From: Flavobacterium tyrosinilyticum
GTDB lineage: Bacteria; Bacteroidota; Bacteroidia; Flavobacteriales; Flavobacteriaceae
Assembly: GCF_023656565.1 (NCBI RefSeq)
Contig: NZ_JAMOKG010000003.1
Location: forward strand, 372,001 to 436,000
Direction of reading: 5' to 3'
DNA: 64,000 bases
Shown here: positions 34,851 through 42,905 of the stretch, one piece after another
How positions within the stretch are numbered: position 1 is the stretch's first letter
Layout: every line of letters starts with the position of its first letter
The notes under the pieces: generated by a model
What the model saw: only the letters and a program-made list of their open reading frames with translations
The model's database searches: none
What the model was told of the DNA's origin: nothing
Translations under genes and position numbers: made by a program

Positions 34851-35933
34851 TTATTTATCTAAAGTTTTTAGCGGAATAGTCGTATCCGAAATCGTTTTGT
34901 CTTTATTGTCTTTTACCAAAACATGGATCTCGCTTAAGCTTGGAACTCCATTAAGTTCTGAAACTAAATTGACAAAACCTTTAATTTCTGCAGTTCCTCC
35001 AGTAAACTCACCCGAAATTGTTTTTGTACCAGCTGTAATTGTGTAGATTAATTTGTTTACACCTGCTTCATTATTTTTTCTAGACATTCCAAGAAAATCT
35101 TTTTGACTGATTTGCGATGGAAAGAAAGCAAAACTTGGCGGTGGCGGCGGAACAAATTCTCCTGCGTAAATAACCTGATCTCCAGAATTTGCTGTCCAAT
35201 TCTCTGCTACCATCAGAAAATTTATCTTTTCCATTACAAAATCATCTGGAGCATTGAAATACTGTTTAGGAACAAAATCCATTTTATAAAAACCGTTACC
35301 TAAATCTTTTAATTTTGTTTTTTCGGCAATTTCTGGCTTTGCAGCTTCATACATTTGCTGAATAGCCCAGTCATTCAAACCACCATGCATATGTACACTT
35401 GGAGTGCCAGCAAATGCAGGATTAAGATTTGCATTAAAAACAATACTTACCGGTTTATCGATTAATGGTTTTGATGGATATGATCTAAATAATTCACCTG
35501 AAGTATAGAAAGATGAAAAATCAATATAAGCCACATTGGCAACATCACTTTGTTTAGATCCGTTTTTGTTTTTCAAGCGAAACCAGAATCCATCACTCTT
35601 CGCTATTTCTTCTGGAGTTTTAGAAAAATAAAGCGTTGGAGTTAGCGTAAAACTCCAGATTTTGTTCCCTTCATATTTCAGTTTTGCAAAGTCCGAAGAA
35701 TTTTCCCAATGTCCAGCATCTGGTTCAGATGGAGACCAGATCCAGATGTACAAATCTTCTGTTTCAGCAAATGTCGATGCCGACATATCAAAATACCAAG
35801 TAACTTGTTCATCATACTTGTAAACAACAGGAAATGATGATATTGGACCTACAGCTCCAGCAGCTTCTTGTGCTTGAATAAAATTAGGAGCCATCAACAA
35901 GGCAAGTAAAATTGTATATATAAACTTTTTCAT
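34851..35933 (-). CDS. Putative PUL glycan-binding protein (SusE/F-like position)
   Basis: 360 residues with a standard signal peptide ending FIQAQ and no lipobox. The N-terminal region contains two aromatic-rich beta-sandwich-like segments (LYIWIWSPSEPDAGHWEN near 60-78; HMHGGLNDWAIQQMYE near 180-195) reminiscent of carbohydrate-binding folds. A PPPPPS linker near residue 258 separates a C-terminal domain of about 95 residues. I do not recognise a named family. The gene sits between a small lipoprotein and susC, an order reversed from classical Sus operons. Confidence 0.75.
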   Translation of the reverse strand: MKKFIYTILLALLMAPNFIQAQEAAGAVGPISSFPVVYKYDEQVTWYFDMSASTFAETEDLYIWIWSPSEPDAGHWENSSDFAKLKYEGNKIWSFTLTPTLYFSKTPEEIAKSDGFWFRLKNKNGSKQSDVANVAYIDFSSFYTSGELFRSYPSKPLIDKPVSIVFNANLNPAFAGTPSVHMHGGLNDWAIQQMYEAAKPEIAEKTKLKDLGNGFYKMDFVPKQYFNAPDDFVMEKINFLMVAENWTANSGDQVIYAGEFVPPPPPSFAFFPSQISQKDFLGMSRKNNEAGVNKLIYTITAGTKTISGEFTGGTAEIKGFVNLVSELNGVPSLSEIHVLVKDNKDKTISDTTIPLKTLDK

Positions 35934-35941
35934 ATTACTTT

Positions 35942-36463
35942 TTAATTAATAGCATTTAATTTAAACACATAAGACACGAAATCTACACCACCAGAAGAAT
36001 GCGCCAATTGAATCTGCATTTCTTTGCTTTTACCTGGAACTGAAATCAATCTAAGTTCATCTGTTTTTTGCGTTTTCTGTGCGTCGCTATACAGATAGAT
36101 TTTTGTTCCAACACCAGTAGTCGATTGAAACGCTGAGCTAAGTGCCCAATACCCTTTAGGAGCAAATAATGGAGGAACGTCTCCAGTTACTTCATAACTT
36201 GTAGGATTGTTATTTCCATCTACGTTAAATTTGATTTTAAAATCTTCGTAGTTGAAATAAGTACTCAAGTTTTCTTCATTTGGTTCGATCTTATTTGCTT
36301 TCGCAACTTCATCAACCATTTTCAGATTTGTTAATCCCCAATTTCCATTTACTTTTTCATAAAGGGTAATCGGTTCTACATAGCTTCCGTCATCTGTGTT
36401 ATCGCATCCAATAGCAAATAAACACATCATAAAAGCTAGCCAATAAAGACTTTTACATTTCAT
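35942..36463 (-). CDS. DUF5004-like PUL lipoprotein
   Basis: 173 residues with a lipobox (FAIGC, Cys20) followed by DNTDDGSYVEP, an acidic surface-export signal. The body is a lipocalin-like beta pattern (VNGNWGLTNLKMVDE, then FKIKFNVDGN) matching what I know as DUF5004. It is the first gene of the PUL transcript, nine bases ahead of the next. Role unknown; probably a surface accessory or glycan-binding protein. Confidence 0.8.
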   Translation of the reverse strand: MKCKSLYWLAFMMCLFAIGCDNTDDGSYVEPITLYEKVNGNWGLTNLKMVDEVAKANKIEPNEENLSTYFNYEDFKIKFNVDGNNNPTSYEVTGDVPPLFAPKGYWALSSAFQSTTGVGTKIYLYSDAQKTQKTDELRLISVPGKSKEMQIQLAHSSGGVDFVSYVFKLNAIN

Positions 36464-36569
36464 AAATTTTTGGTTTTCGTTAGTTTGTTATCCCCTTCAA
36501 AAGGATACAGCGAAACTAGACGTTAAATAAATCCTAAAAAAAAAATCTGAAAAAAATCAAGATGAAATT

Positions 36570-36577
36570 CAAACATA
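36570..36577 (-). promoter_or_regulatory. Candidate PUL promoter -7 element TATGTTTG
   Basis: Minus-strand TAnnTTTG, 107 bases before the first PUL gene. A TTG lies 23 bases upstream of it (36601-36603). The 480-base divergent gap (36464-36945) is otherwise AT-rich without a gene and presumably holds the regulator's binding site. Confidence 0.5.
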
Positions 36578-36945
36578 AAAAACATTAAATTGCTAATAAT
36601 CAATATTTTACACATTTTTACAAGAGTGAAAAATCAAGACGCTGTTTAGATAAAAATTAGCTGTTTTTATATGGTAAAAATGACAATATGTAAAATAATC
36701 AGCATATTTTTTTCACTATGTACATATATAACCAGTTTTTATTGTATAATTGCAAATAAATTGCTTTTTTTTAACATTTACAGCTTATTTTCACTCCGAA
36801 AATCACCTTTTAAAGCTATGTTATTAAACATTTTACCAGATTCTTGAAAAACAGGTTTAGCTTAATCTCCAACTTATTCTTAATTTTAAATCGAATTAAC
36901 TAACTATATCTATCAACCCACTTTTCCCTAAACCAAAACCCAATC

Positions 36946-38544
36946 ATGCAAAGAATATTGATGCTGCTTTTCTTCTTAGGAGGTTTTTCTCTTACTGCGA
37001 AAGAGACGAATCCTTATTTAGAAGAATTAGATCAGGTTCTCTTGAAAAAAGAGATTTACCTGAAACAGAAATATCGAAAAATAGAAGCTTTAAAGAAAAA
37101 CGTATCTAAGTTTACGCTTAGTCAGAATAATGAAGAATTGTATAATTGTTATATGTCTTTGTTTGATGAATACAAATCTTTTAAATATGACTCTGCCTAT
37201 TACTATTTAGAGCAATCTAAAATCAAAGCCAAAATCCTAAAAGATCCGAAGTATTTATCTAAAAGTAGAATCAAGGAAGGTTTTGTGCTTTTATCTTCTG
37301 GGCTTTTTAAAGAAGCGATTGACACGCTAAATGTTATTGATGACACTAAACTGGATCAAAGAAATAAATTTGAATACTATAACATTAAAGCTCGTGCTTA
37401 TTATGATCTAGCCGATTACAATCGTGATCAGCGTTTTAATATTCATTATGTACAGCAAGGAAATCATTTCTTAAAGAAAGCTTTAGAATTAATTGGAACG
37501 AATACCAATGAATATTGGGCTGCAGAAAGCTTGAAACGCTTGAAACAGCAAGACTGGCGCGGAGCCGAATTTGCTTTCAGCTACTGGATCAACAACTACA
37601 ATCTGCCTCCTGATTATTACGGAATTGCCACTTCGAGTCTCGGATATATTTATTCCGAACGGGGTTATACCAAAAAAGCGATTCAATATTTAGCTCTTGC
37701 CGCAATTGCCGATGTAAAAAATGCTACGAAAGAAACCGTTGCGCTCCGAAATTTGGCCAATGAACTTTTTAAAATGGGCTATTTGGATAAGGCAAACGAA
37801 TACATCAACATTGCAATGGATGATGCTACTTTTTATAATGCAAGACATCGAAAGATTGAGATTTCGTCAATTTTGCCTATTATAGAAAAAGCGCAGCTGA
37901 ATAATGTAAAGGATAAAAATGATAAACTGGAGAAGATTATTATTCTCTTGACGATTCTTACCGTTATCATTTTCATTTTCCTCGGCATCATTTTCAAACA
38001 ATTAAAAGAAAAGAATAAAGCAAGAAAAATTATGGCCGATTCGTACCTGCAATTGCAGGAAATGAATGTGAGTTTAAGCGAAGCCAATGCCATCAAAGAA
38101 GAATATATTACCTATTTTATCAAAGCAACTTCGGCTTTCATTAATAAAATAGACCATATTCAGAAAAGTACGCTGCATAAAATCATTACCAAAAAAACAG
38201 ATGAAGTTATTGCTAGTTTAAAGCGTTATAACGTAAAGGAAGAGCGCGAAAATCTGTTTCATCAGTTCGATGAAATCTTCTTGAAATTGTTCCCAACGTT
38301 CGTAACAGATTTCAATAATTTATTCCCAAACGATCATAAATGCATTGTCAAAAAAGGTGAGCTTTTAAATACCGAATTGCGAATTTTTGCTTTGTACAGA
38401 TTGGGTATTCAAGACAGCAGTCAAATGGCAGAATTCTTAGAACTTTCTGTAGCTACAATTTATACATACAAAACCAGAATTAAAAGCAAATCTGATTTTA
38501 AAGATACTTTTGAGCAGAAAATTATGGAGATTAAGACCATCTAA
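36946..38544 (+). CDS. SusR-like membrane-spanning PUL regulator (DUF6377 type)
   Basis: 532 residues. A signal/anchor at the N-terminus is followed by a periplasmic TPR-like region (about 40-300). A membrane helix follows (about 329-348, IIILLTILTVIIFIFLGIIF), then a cytosolic coiled segment and a C-terminal DNA-binding domain with LRIFALYRLGIQDSSQMAEF and LELSVATIYTYKTRIKSK as helix-turn-helix. This matches SusR, which senses oligosaccharide in the periplasm and activates the sus genes. It is divergent from the PUL, the expected position for its own regulator. Confidence 0.9.
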   Translation: MQRILMLLFFLGGFSLTAKETNPYLEELDQVLLKKEIYLKQKYRKIEALKKNVSKFTLSQNNEELYNCYMSLFDEYKSFKYDSAYYYLEQSKIKAKILKDPKYLSKSRIKEGFVLLSSGLFKEAIDTLNVIDDTKLDQRNKFEYYNIKARAYYDLADYNRDQRFNIHYVQQGNHFLKKALELIGTNTNEYWAAESLKRLKQQDWRGAEFAFSYWINNYNLPPDYYGIATSSLGYIYSERGYTKKAIQYLALAAIADVKNATKETVALRNLANELFKMGYLDKANEYINIAMDDATFYNARHRKIEISSILPIIEKAQLNNVKDKNDKLEKIIILLTILTVIIFIFLGIIFKQLKEKNKARKIMADSYLQLQEMNVSLSEANAIKEEYITYFIKATSAFINKIDHIQKSTLHKIITKKTDEVIASLKRYNVKEERENLFHQFDEIFLKLFPTFVTDFNNLFPNDHKCIVKKGELLNTELRIFALYRLGIQDSSQMAEFLELSVATIYTYKTRIKSKSDFKDTFEQKIMEIKTI

Positions 38545-38570
38545 GTTGCTGAGATGCTAAGTTTTTTTTA

Positions 38571-38666
38571 GCCACGAATTCACGAATTTTTATTGAAAAT
38601 GATACGTGAAATTTGTGCGCAATAATTACACGAATAGATAATAAAAAAAATTCGTGAATTCGTGGC
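38571..38666. repeat. Inverted repeat GCCACGAATTCACGAATTTTT
   Basis: Near-perfect arms 38571-38591 and 38646-38666 between convergent genes; related in sequence to 3825-3955. A CTAAG-family fragment precedes it (38545-38563). Confidence 0.85.
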
Positions 38667-38676
38667 AGAAAAAAAA

Positions 38677-39900
38677 TTATTCTGCGGATTCCAACTGCAA
38701 AATTGTATTCTGATAAATCCTACTCAATGAAAACAATTGCTCTGCAAAAATCATTACAGCAATTGGAACAAAGAAAAATACCAGCAAACCTTCTTCATAT
38801 AAAAAGTAAGTCGAAATCATCGCCAGACGAGTATATTCTAGATAATAAATCCATTTTCGCTGTTCTAATAAAGCACCACAATTGATTAAAGTGATAATTA
38901 CCAAAGAAAGCACAAACACTTTATCATACAATTCTAAATAATCAAAATAATAGGTAAAAACCGTTAGAATCAAAGTGCAGATTCCTAATTGTATATAAAG
39001 ATAATTTTTAAATCGAAGTCTCTGGTTAGGAGCTGCTTTATCCTGCAAAAAACGCTTTTCTAGAATCGGACGAATATCCTGATCCATATCGGCTGGGCTT
39101 CCGAAGACAGCATTCCATCTCGCTTTGAATCCGCTCGAGCGCTTCCATAATTCGTAAATTTCGAAGTAATAATGAAAATGCTGCCACAAGAAACTATAGC
39201 TTTTTAGCGGATGCGTCAATCCATATTTTGGTTTTTCTTCTTCGGTTTGGAAAGTTCCAAAAAGACGATCCCAAAAGGTAAACATATCACCGTAATTTTT
39301 GTCCAAATACTTTTCGTCAGAAGCATGATGAACTCCGTGAACAGAAGGGGTTACAAAAACATATTCCAGCCATTTTATTTTGCCAATAAGCTGTGTATGG
39401 GTAAAGAAAGAATAAGCGCCATGAACAATAAGCATGGTAATCACCATACTGGGATGAAAACCAACAAATGGCAAAACGCACCAAAATCCCGTTCGAATTA
39501 TAGCCTGAAAAGTAGTAATTCTCGCTGCCGCAGTAAAATTAAACTCTTCGCTGTGATGATGTACAATATGCGCTGCCCAGAAAAAATTGACTTCATGGCC
39601 TAAACGATGATACCAATACCAGACAAAATCGGTTGCAAGAATTAGGGCAAACCAAACCAAGGCATTACTCGGAATATCAAAAAGTCTATAATCATCATAA
39701 ATTAAATAATACAGCTGATAAAAACTGGCTGCAACAAATAAGTTAATCAAACGCTCTGCAATTCCGATGGAAATATTGGAAACAGAACTTTCATAGTTAA
39801 AAATTTCAGGCTTTTTTCTGCGTTGAGCAAGCTTATATTCCAAAAACAAAAAAAGAAAAAAGGCCGGCATGGCAAATGCTAGAAAATTGATATTTTTCAT
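38677..39900 (-). CDS. Fatty acid hydroxylase/sterol desaturase-family membrane enzyme
   Basis: 407 residues. The histidine clusters HRLGH (about 118), HIVHHHSEE (about 131-139) and HGVHHASDE (about 191-199) form the di-iron site of the superfamily. Several membrane helices surround them, with three to four more at the C-terminus (about 295-400), making it longer than minimal members. Candidate reactions are hydroxylation or desaturation of a membrane lipid or carotenoid. It is a single gene facing the PUL regulator. Confidence 0.9.
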   Translation of the reverse strand: MKNINFLAFAMPAFFLFLFLEYKLAQRRKKPEIFNYESSVSNISIGIAERLINLFVAASFYQLYYLIYDDYRLFDIPSNALVWFALILATDFVWYWYHRLGHEVNFFWAAHIVHHHSEEFNFTAAARITTFQAIIRTGFWCVLPFVGFHPSMVITMLIVHGAYSFFTHTQLIGKIKWLEYVFVTPSVHGVHHASDEKYLDKNYGDMFTFWDRLFGTFQTEEEKPKYGLTHPLKSYSFLWQHFHYYFEIYELWKRSSGFKARWNAVFGSPADMDQDIRPILEKRFLQDKAAPNQRLRFKNYLYIQLGICTLILTVFTYYFDYLELYDKVFVLSLVIITLINCGALLEQRKWIYYLEYTRLAMISTYFLYEEGLLVFFFVPIAVMIFAEQLFSLSRIYQNTILQLESAE

Positions 39901-39952
39901 TTATTTGATACTTTTCGATTCTAAAAATTATGTATTGAGTCATTTTATTTTT

Positions 39953-40087
39953 AACACATAGAAACATAGATTTTTATCACTTTTGCTTGAGATTACAAAA
40001 AAGCAAGCTTTAAAACATCGCTATGTGTATTGTTATTTAGTGAAACGCCTTTTTACAGGCTTGCAAATACTATGTTTCTATGTGTTT
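39953..40087. repeat. Inverted repeat, CACATAG...CTATGTG family, copy 2
   Basis: AACACATAGAAACATAGATT and its complement CTATGTTTCTATGTGTTT with an internal GTGAAACGCCTTTTT motif, as in 1287-1424. It lies in the 305-base gap between the desaturase and glutamate dehydrogenase genes. Confidence 0.85.
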
Positions 40088-40138
40088 AATAATTTTCTTC
40101 TCTTTTTAATAGTTCAAACGAAAAAGACACTTCCATCA

Positions 40139-40169
40139 ATTACGTTTTTAAGAGCGCTAAAAACGTAAT
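40139..40169 (-). terminator. 12-bp perfect hairpin after glutamate dehydrogenase
   Basis: ATTACGTTTTTA / TAAAAACGTAAT with a 7-base loop, 37 bases beyond the stop. It has no T tract, so it may act as a 3'-end stabiliser rather than an intrinsic terminator. Confidence 0.55.
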
Positions 40170-40205
40170 CAACGAAAATGATCTTTTACGAATTAAACCT
40201 GATTT

Positions 40206-41492
40206 TTAATTCTGTTTAAATAAAGGCGCTTCCAAGGCAACTTCTTTAACTGACTGCGTTTCGGCTACTTTTTTCAAAGCAATTATATAAGCCGCAATAC
40301 GAGGCGTTACACTATGTTTTACTGCAACTCTAAAAACAGTATCAAAACCTTTTTCTAAAATATCCTCCAAACGTTTGTTTATCTGATGGATTCTCCATGA
40401 CTCCAAAAGTGAATTCTGAAGCCATTCAAAATAAGAAACGGTAACACCGCCCGCATTGGCCAAAATATCAGGAACAACTAATATATTTTTATCATGCAAA
40501 ATCTGATCTGCATCTGAAGAAACGGGCCCATTGGCACCTTCAACAATAATTCTGGCTTGAATCTCTCCTGCATTATGCTTCGTAATAACATCTTCTTTTG
40601 CAGCAGGAATCAATACATCGACATCTAGAAGCAATAAATCTTCGTGTTTTATGGCAACCGAATTTGGATAGCCTTTTATCGTTTTGTTATTTAAGTTATA
40701 GTATAAAATCAGTTCTGGAATATTAATCCCGTTTGGATTATAAAATGCTTCTGAAACATCACTTACCGCCACAACTTTCACTCCTTTTTCATGCAGAAAT
40801 AACGCAGAATGCAAACCAACGTTTCCAAATCCTTGAATTGCAGCAGTAGCTCTTGCGGGCCTGATTTTTAGTTTCTCAAGTGCCAGAAGCGTAATAATAC
40901 TCACTCCTCTTCCTGTTGCCTCTACTCTACCTAAAGATCCGCCAGAATGAAGATGTTTTCCGGTTACAACCGCATGAATTGGTCTTCCGTGCAACAGTGA
41001 AAACTCATCCATTAGCCAGCCCATTTCGTCTGGTCCTGTTCCCATATCAGGCGCAGGAACATCTTTCTCTGGTCCGAAAATATCAGCCAAAGTTTTGGTA
41101 TAAGCTCTTGTAATTTTTTCTAATTCTGTTTTAGAATGCTTTCTCGGATCGCAAATAATGCCGCCTTTTGCTCCACCAAATGGAATTCCAGTTACAGCAG
41201 ATTTCCAGGTCATCCAGGCGGCAAGTGCTTTTACTTCATCCAGATTTACAGCGGTGTCGTAACGAATTCCGCCTTTTGAAGGTCCTAAAGCGGTGTTGTG
41301 AATGACACGGTATCCTTCAAAATTCTGAACGTTTCCATTATCTAAAGTAATAGAAAAATTTACTGTGATTTGTTTTTCTGGGCGCTGCAATTTTTGTTTG
41401 ATAGAATCATCCAATTTTAAAATATCAGCAGCGATATTAAAGCGATCAATCATGGATTGAAACGGATTATGTTTTATAATTTCTGAACTCAT
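40206..41492 (-). CDS. Glutamate dehydrogenase (Glu/Leu/Phe/Val dehydrogenase family)
   Basis: 428 residues, hexameric GDH class by length. The substrate-binding and catalytic segment is KGGIRYDTAVNLDEVKALA followed by WKSAVTGIPFGGAKGGI, with the catalytic Lys in the latter. The Rossmann domain begins at AAIQGFGNVGLHSA (about 218). It interconverts glutamate and 2-oxoglutarate plus ammonia. A presumptive leader-peptide attenuator and a promoter with a palindrome lie 40-380 bases upstream on the same strand, so expression may be coupled to amino-acid supply. Confidence 0.95.
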   Translation of the reverse strand: MSSEIIKHNPFQSMIDRFNIAADILKLDDSIKQKLQRPEKQITVNFSITLDNGNVQNFEGYRVIHNTALGPSKGGIRYDTAVNLDEVKALAAWMTWKSAVTGIPFGGAKGGIICDPRKHSKTELEKITRAYTKTLADIFGPEKDVPAPDMGTGPDEMGWLMDEFSLLHGRPIHAVVTGKHLHSGGSLGRVEATGRGVSIITLLALEKLKIRPARATAAIQGFGNVGLHSALFLHEKGVKVVAVSDVSEAFYNPNGINIPELILYYNLNNKTIKGYPNSVAIKHEDLLLLDVDVLIPAAKEDVITKHNAGEIQARIIVEGANGPVSSDADQILHDKNILVVPDILANAGGVTVSYFEWLQNSLLESWRIHQINKRLEDILEKGFDTVFRVAVKHSVTPRIAAYIIALKKVAETQSVKEVALEAPLFKQN

Positions 41493-41532
41493 AATATATA
41501 GTTTTTAGGTTTGGGTTACTTTTTATGTTATG

Positions 41533-41552
41533 ATCTTCTTTGGTAAGAAGAT
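41533..41552 (-). other. Hairpin in the gdh leader
   Basis: ATCTTCTT / AAGAAGAT with a 4-base loop, 41 bases upstream of the gdh start codon and downstream of the second leader frame. Confidence 0.55.
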
Positions 41553-41576
41553 TTACTTTCTCTTTTAATCTTCAAA

Positions 41577-41645
41577 CTAAATGCAACACGGAATTTTTAT
41601 CAGACAACGGCGCATCAAAATTTTCATATTTCTGTTGGTTCTCAT
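41577..41645 (-). CDS. Second putative leader peptide, 22 aa, Cys-containing
   Basis: ATG at 41645 opens MRTNRNMKILMRRCLIKIPC and then CI before a TAG. Three cysteines occur in 22 residues, two adjacent at the end. It lies between the attenuator hairpin and gdh. Basic, short and without homology I recognise; it is supported mainly by its place in a leader region that already contains one Cys-rich peptide. Confidence 0.4.
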   Translation of the reverse strand: MRTNRNMKILMRRCLIKIPCCI

Positions 41646-41665
41646 ATCTTGATTTTTTAATGATT

Positions 41666-41699
41666 CAAAAAAAAGCCTTTCATGGTGCAATGAAAGGCT
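41666..41699 (-). terminator. Attenuator hairpin between leader peptide and gdh
   Basis: On the minus strand AGCCTTTCAT, a 6-base loop and ATGAAAGGCT form a perfect 10-bp stem followed by eight T residues. No complete gene ends just upstream of it apart from the 29-codon leader, so it would terminate a short leader transcript. Confidence 0.8.
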
Positions 41700-41733
41700 A
41701 AAAAAAAAAAATAACTAACAAGTACTTTCTCTA

Positions 41734-41823
41734 TTAACGCCATTTCAAAACGTGATTCATCATACAGCACATCGCAAAGCTGCATGGAAAAGACGTCATA
41801 ATATTTCGGCTATAGTTTTTCAT
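41734..41823 (-). CDS. Cys/Met-rich leader peptide, 29 aa
   Basis: ATG at 41823 lies eight bases after a TAGCTTTG -7 box. The peptide reads MKNYSRNIMTSFPCSFAMCC followed by MMNHVLKWR and a TAA. Three Cys and five Met in 29 residues include a CCMM run, as expected for a ribosome-stalling control peptide. Its last codons contain TGAAATGGC, which can pair (one bulge) with GCCTTTCA in the 5' arm of the following terminator. A stalled ribosome could therefore favour antitermination. I infer translational attenuation by Cys or Met supply; the regulated gene is probably gdh. Confidence 0.65.
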   Translation of the reverse strand: MKNYSRNIMTSFPCSFAMCCMMNHVLKWR

Positions 41824-41831
41824 TGTTGAGA

Positions 41832-41869
41832 CAAAGCTACAAAAATATATTTATAAATTCTATAGAATT
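41832..41869 (-). promoter_or_regulatory. Leader promoter: -7 TAGCTTTG and AATTCTATAGAATT palindrome
   Basis: Minus-strand TAnnTTTG at 41832-41839. A perfect 14-bp palindrome at 41856-41869 covers the -33 region 16 bases away, suggesting a repressor or activator site. Confidence 0.6.
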
Positions 41870-41945
41870 AGTCGAGTTTATTTTAATTAATTAAAATTTA
41901 AACATTAAATCAATTGAAAATAAAAGAGTTACCGATTAAAAAAAA

Positions 41946-42800
41946 TTACTTTAATTGCGACAAAACAATAAAAATGACAGCGACCAATGCCAAAACTAGA
42001 CCTAAAACATTGACTTTAGATAATTTTTCTTTGAAGAAAAAAGCACCAATAAGAGTTCCTAAAATAATTACGCCCATGTTCATCCCAGCAAAAACTGTTG
42101 ATGGATTTTCTGCAAATGCTTTGTGCGCTTTTAAGTAGAATAATATATTTCCGAAGTTGAAAACGCCAACTAATATCCCAAAAGGAATACTTTTTAAAAC
42201 AAAATTTTCTTTGGTTACAAACAGCTTATACAATACGATTAAAATAGAAACAGCAAAAGCAATTAGAAAAACAAAGAATAACGATGTGGTATAAGGAACG
42301 ACCGTATATAAAGCTATTTTCTTAAAAAGAATATCAATAATTCCAAAACCAAACAAAACTGCAGCTGGATAAATCCATTTGTTTTCTGTATGGCTTGAGG
42401 GCTTTTTTAAAATGAATAAAAGTGCCGCAAAACCAATTAAAACTCCAATAACCTTATAAGTATTAAATCCTTCATTAAATAGCAACCAAGCTGCCAAAAT
42501 CGGAATAAATAAGGACAATCTTTGGGCTGCATCTGTTTTCGCAATCCCCATATATTTTATCGAAAGTGCCAAGAATAAAAATAAGATCGGAAGCAAAATT
42601 CCAACAGAAGTGTAAATTTCTAATGGCGCATTATTGTCTAATGCATTTAGATCTGGCGTAAAAGTAAAATAACAAAGCGTTATCGCAGCGATGTAATTGA
42701 ACGAAATAATTTGTGACGGATTAGCATTGTATTTTCTAGAAATCTTAAATATAACACCAACAATAACACTGCAAAGAATACTTAGTATAAGGAATAACAT
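41946..42800 (-). CDS. DMT-superfamily (EamA-type) transporter
   Basis: 284 residues with ten predicted membrane helices and the two-repeat layout of drug/metabolite transporters. Each half ends in a helix-rich segment such as VIGVLIGFAALLFIL and VLGLVLALVAVIFIV. The loops are short. Substrate unknown; relatives move amino acids, nucleosides or sugars. It is upstream of the leader-peptide unit on the same strand but is separated by that unit's own promoter. Confidence 0.87.
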   Translation of the reverse strand: MLFLILSILCSVIVGVIFKISRKYNANPSQIISFNYIAAITLCYFTFTPDLNALDNNAPLEIYTSVGILLPILFLFLALSIKYMGIAKTDAAQRLSLFIPILAAWLLFNEGFNTYKVIGVLIGFAALLFILKKPSSHTENKWIYPAAVLFGFGIIDILFKKIALYTVVPYTTSLFFVFLIAFAVSILIVLYKLFVTKENFVLKSIPFGILVGVFNFGNILFYLKAHKAFAENPSTVFAGMNMGVIILGTLIGAFFFKEKLSKVNVLGLVLALVAVIFIVLSQLK

Positions 42801-42833
42801 AAATTTATTTTAGAACTGTAAAAGTAAGTATTG

Positions 42834-42876
42834 CAAAATAAAAAAGTCCAGCCGGTTTAAAAAAACCAGCTAGACC
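42834..42876 (-). terminator. Terminator of the ChlI/MoxR-type gene
   Basis: A 13-bp stem with two G-U pairs (GTCTAGCTGGTTT / AAACCGGCTGGAC) followed on the minus strand by TTTTTTATTTT. Confidence 0.85.
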
Positions 42877-42905
42877 AGATTAAGTTTTATCTGTATTCTT
42901 TTTTT

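Noticed and set aside
39211..39603. 130-codon plus-strand frame
   Set aside because: It is antisense to the conserved His-motif region of the desaturase-family gene and looks like a shadow.
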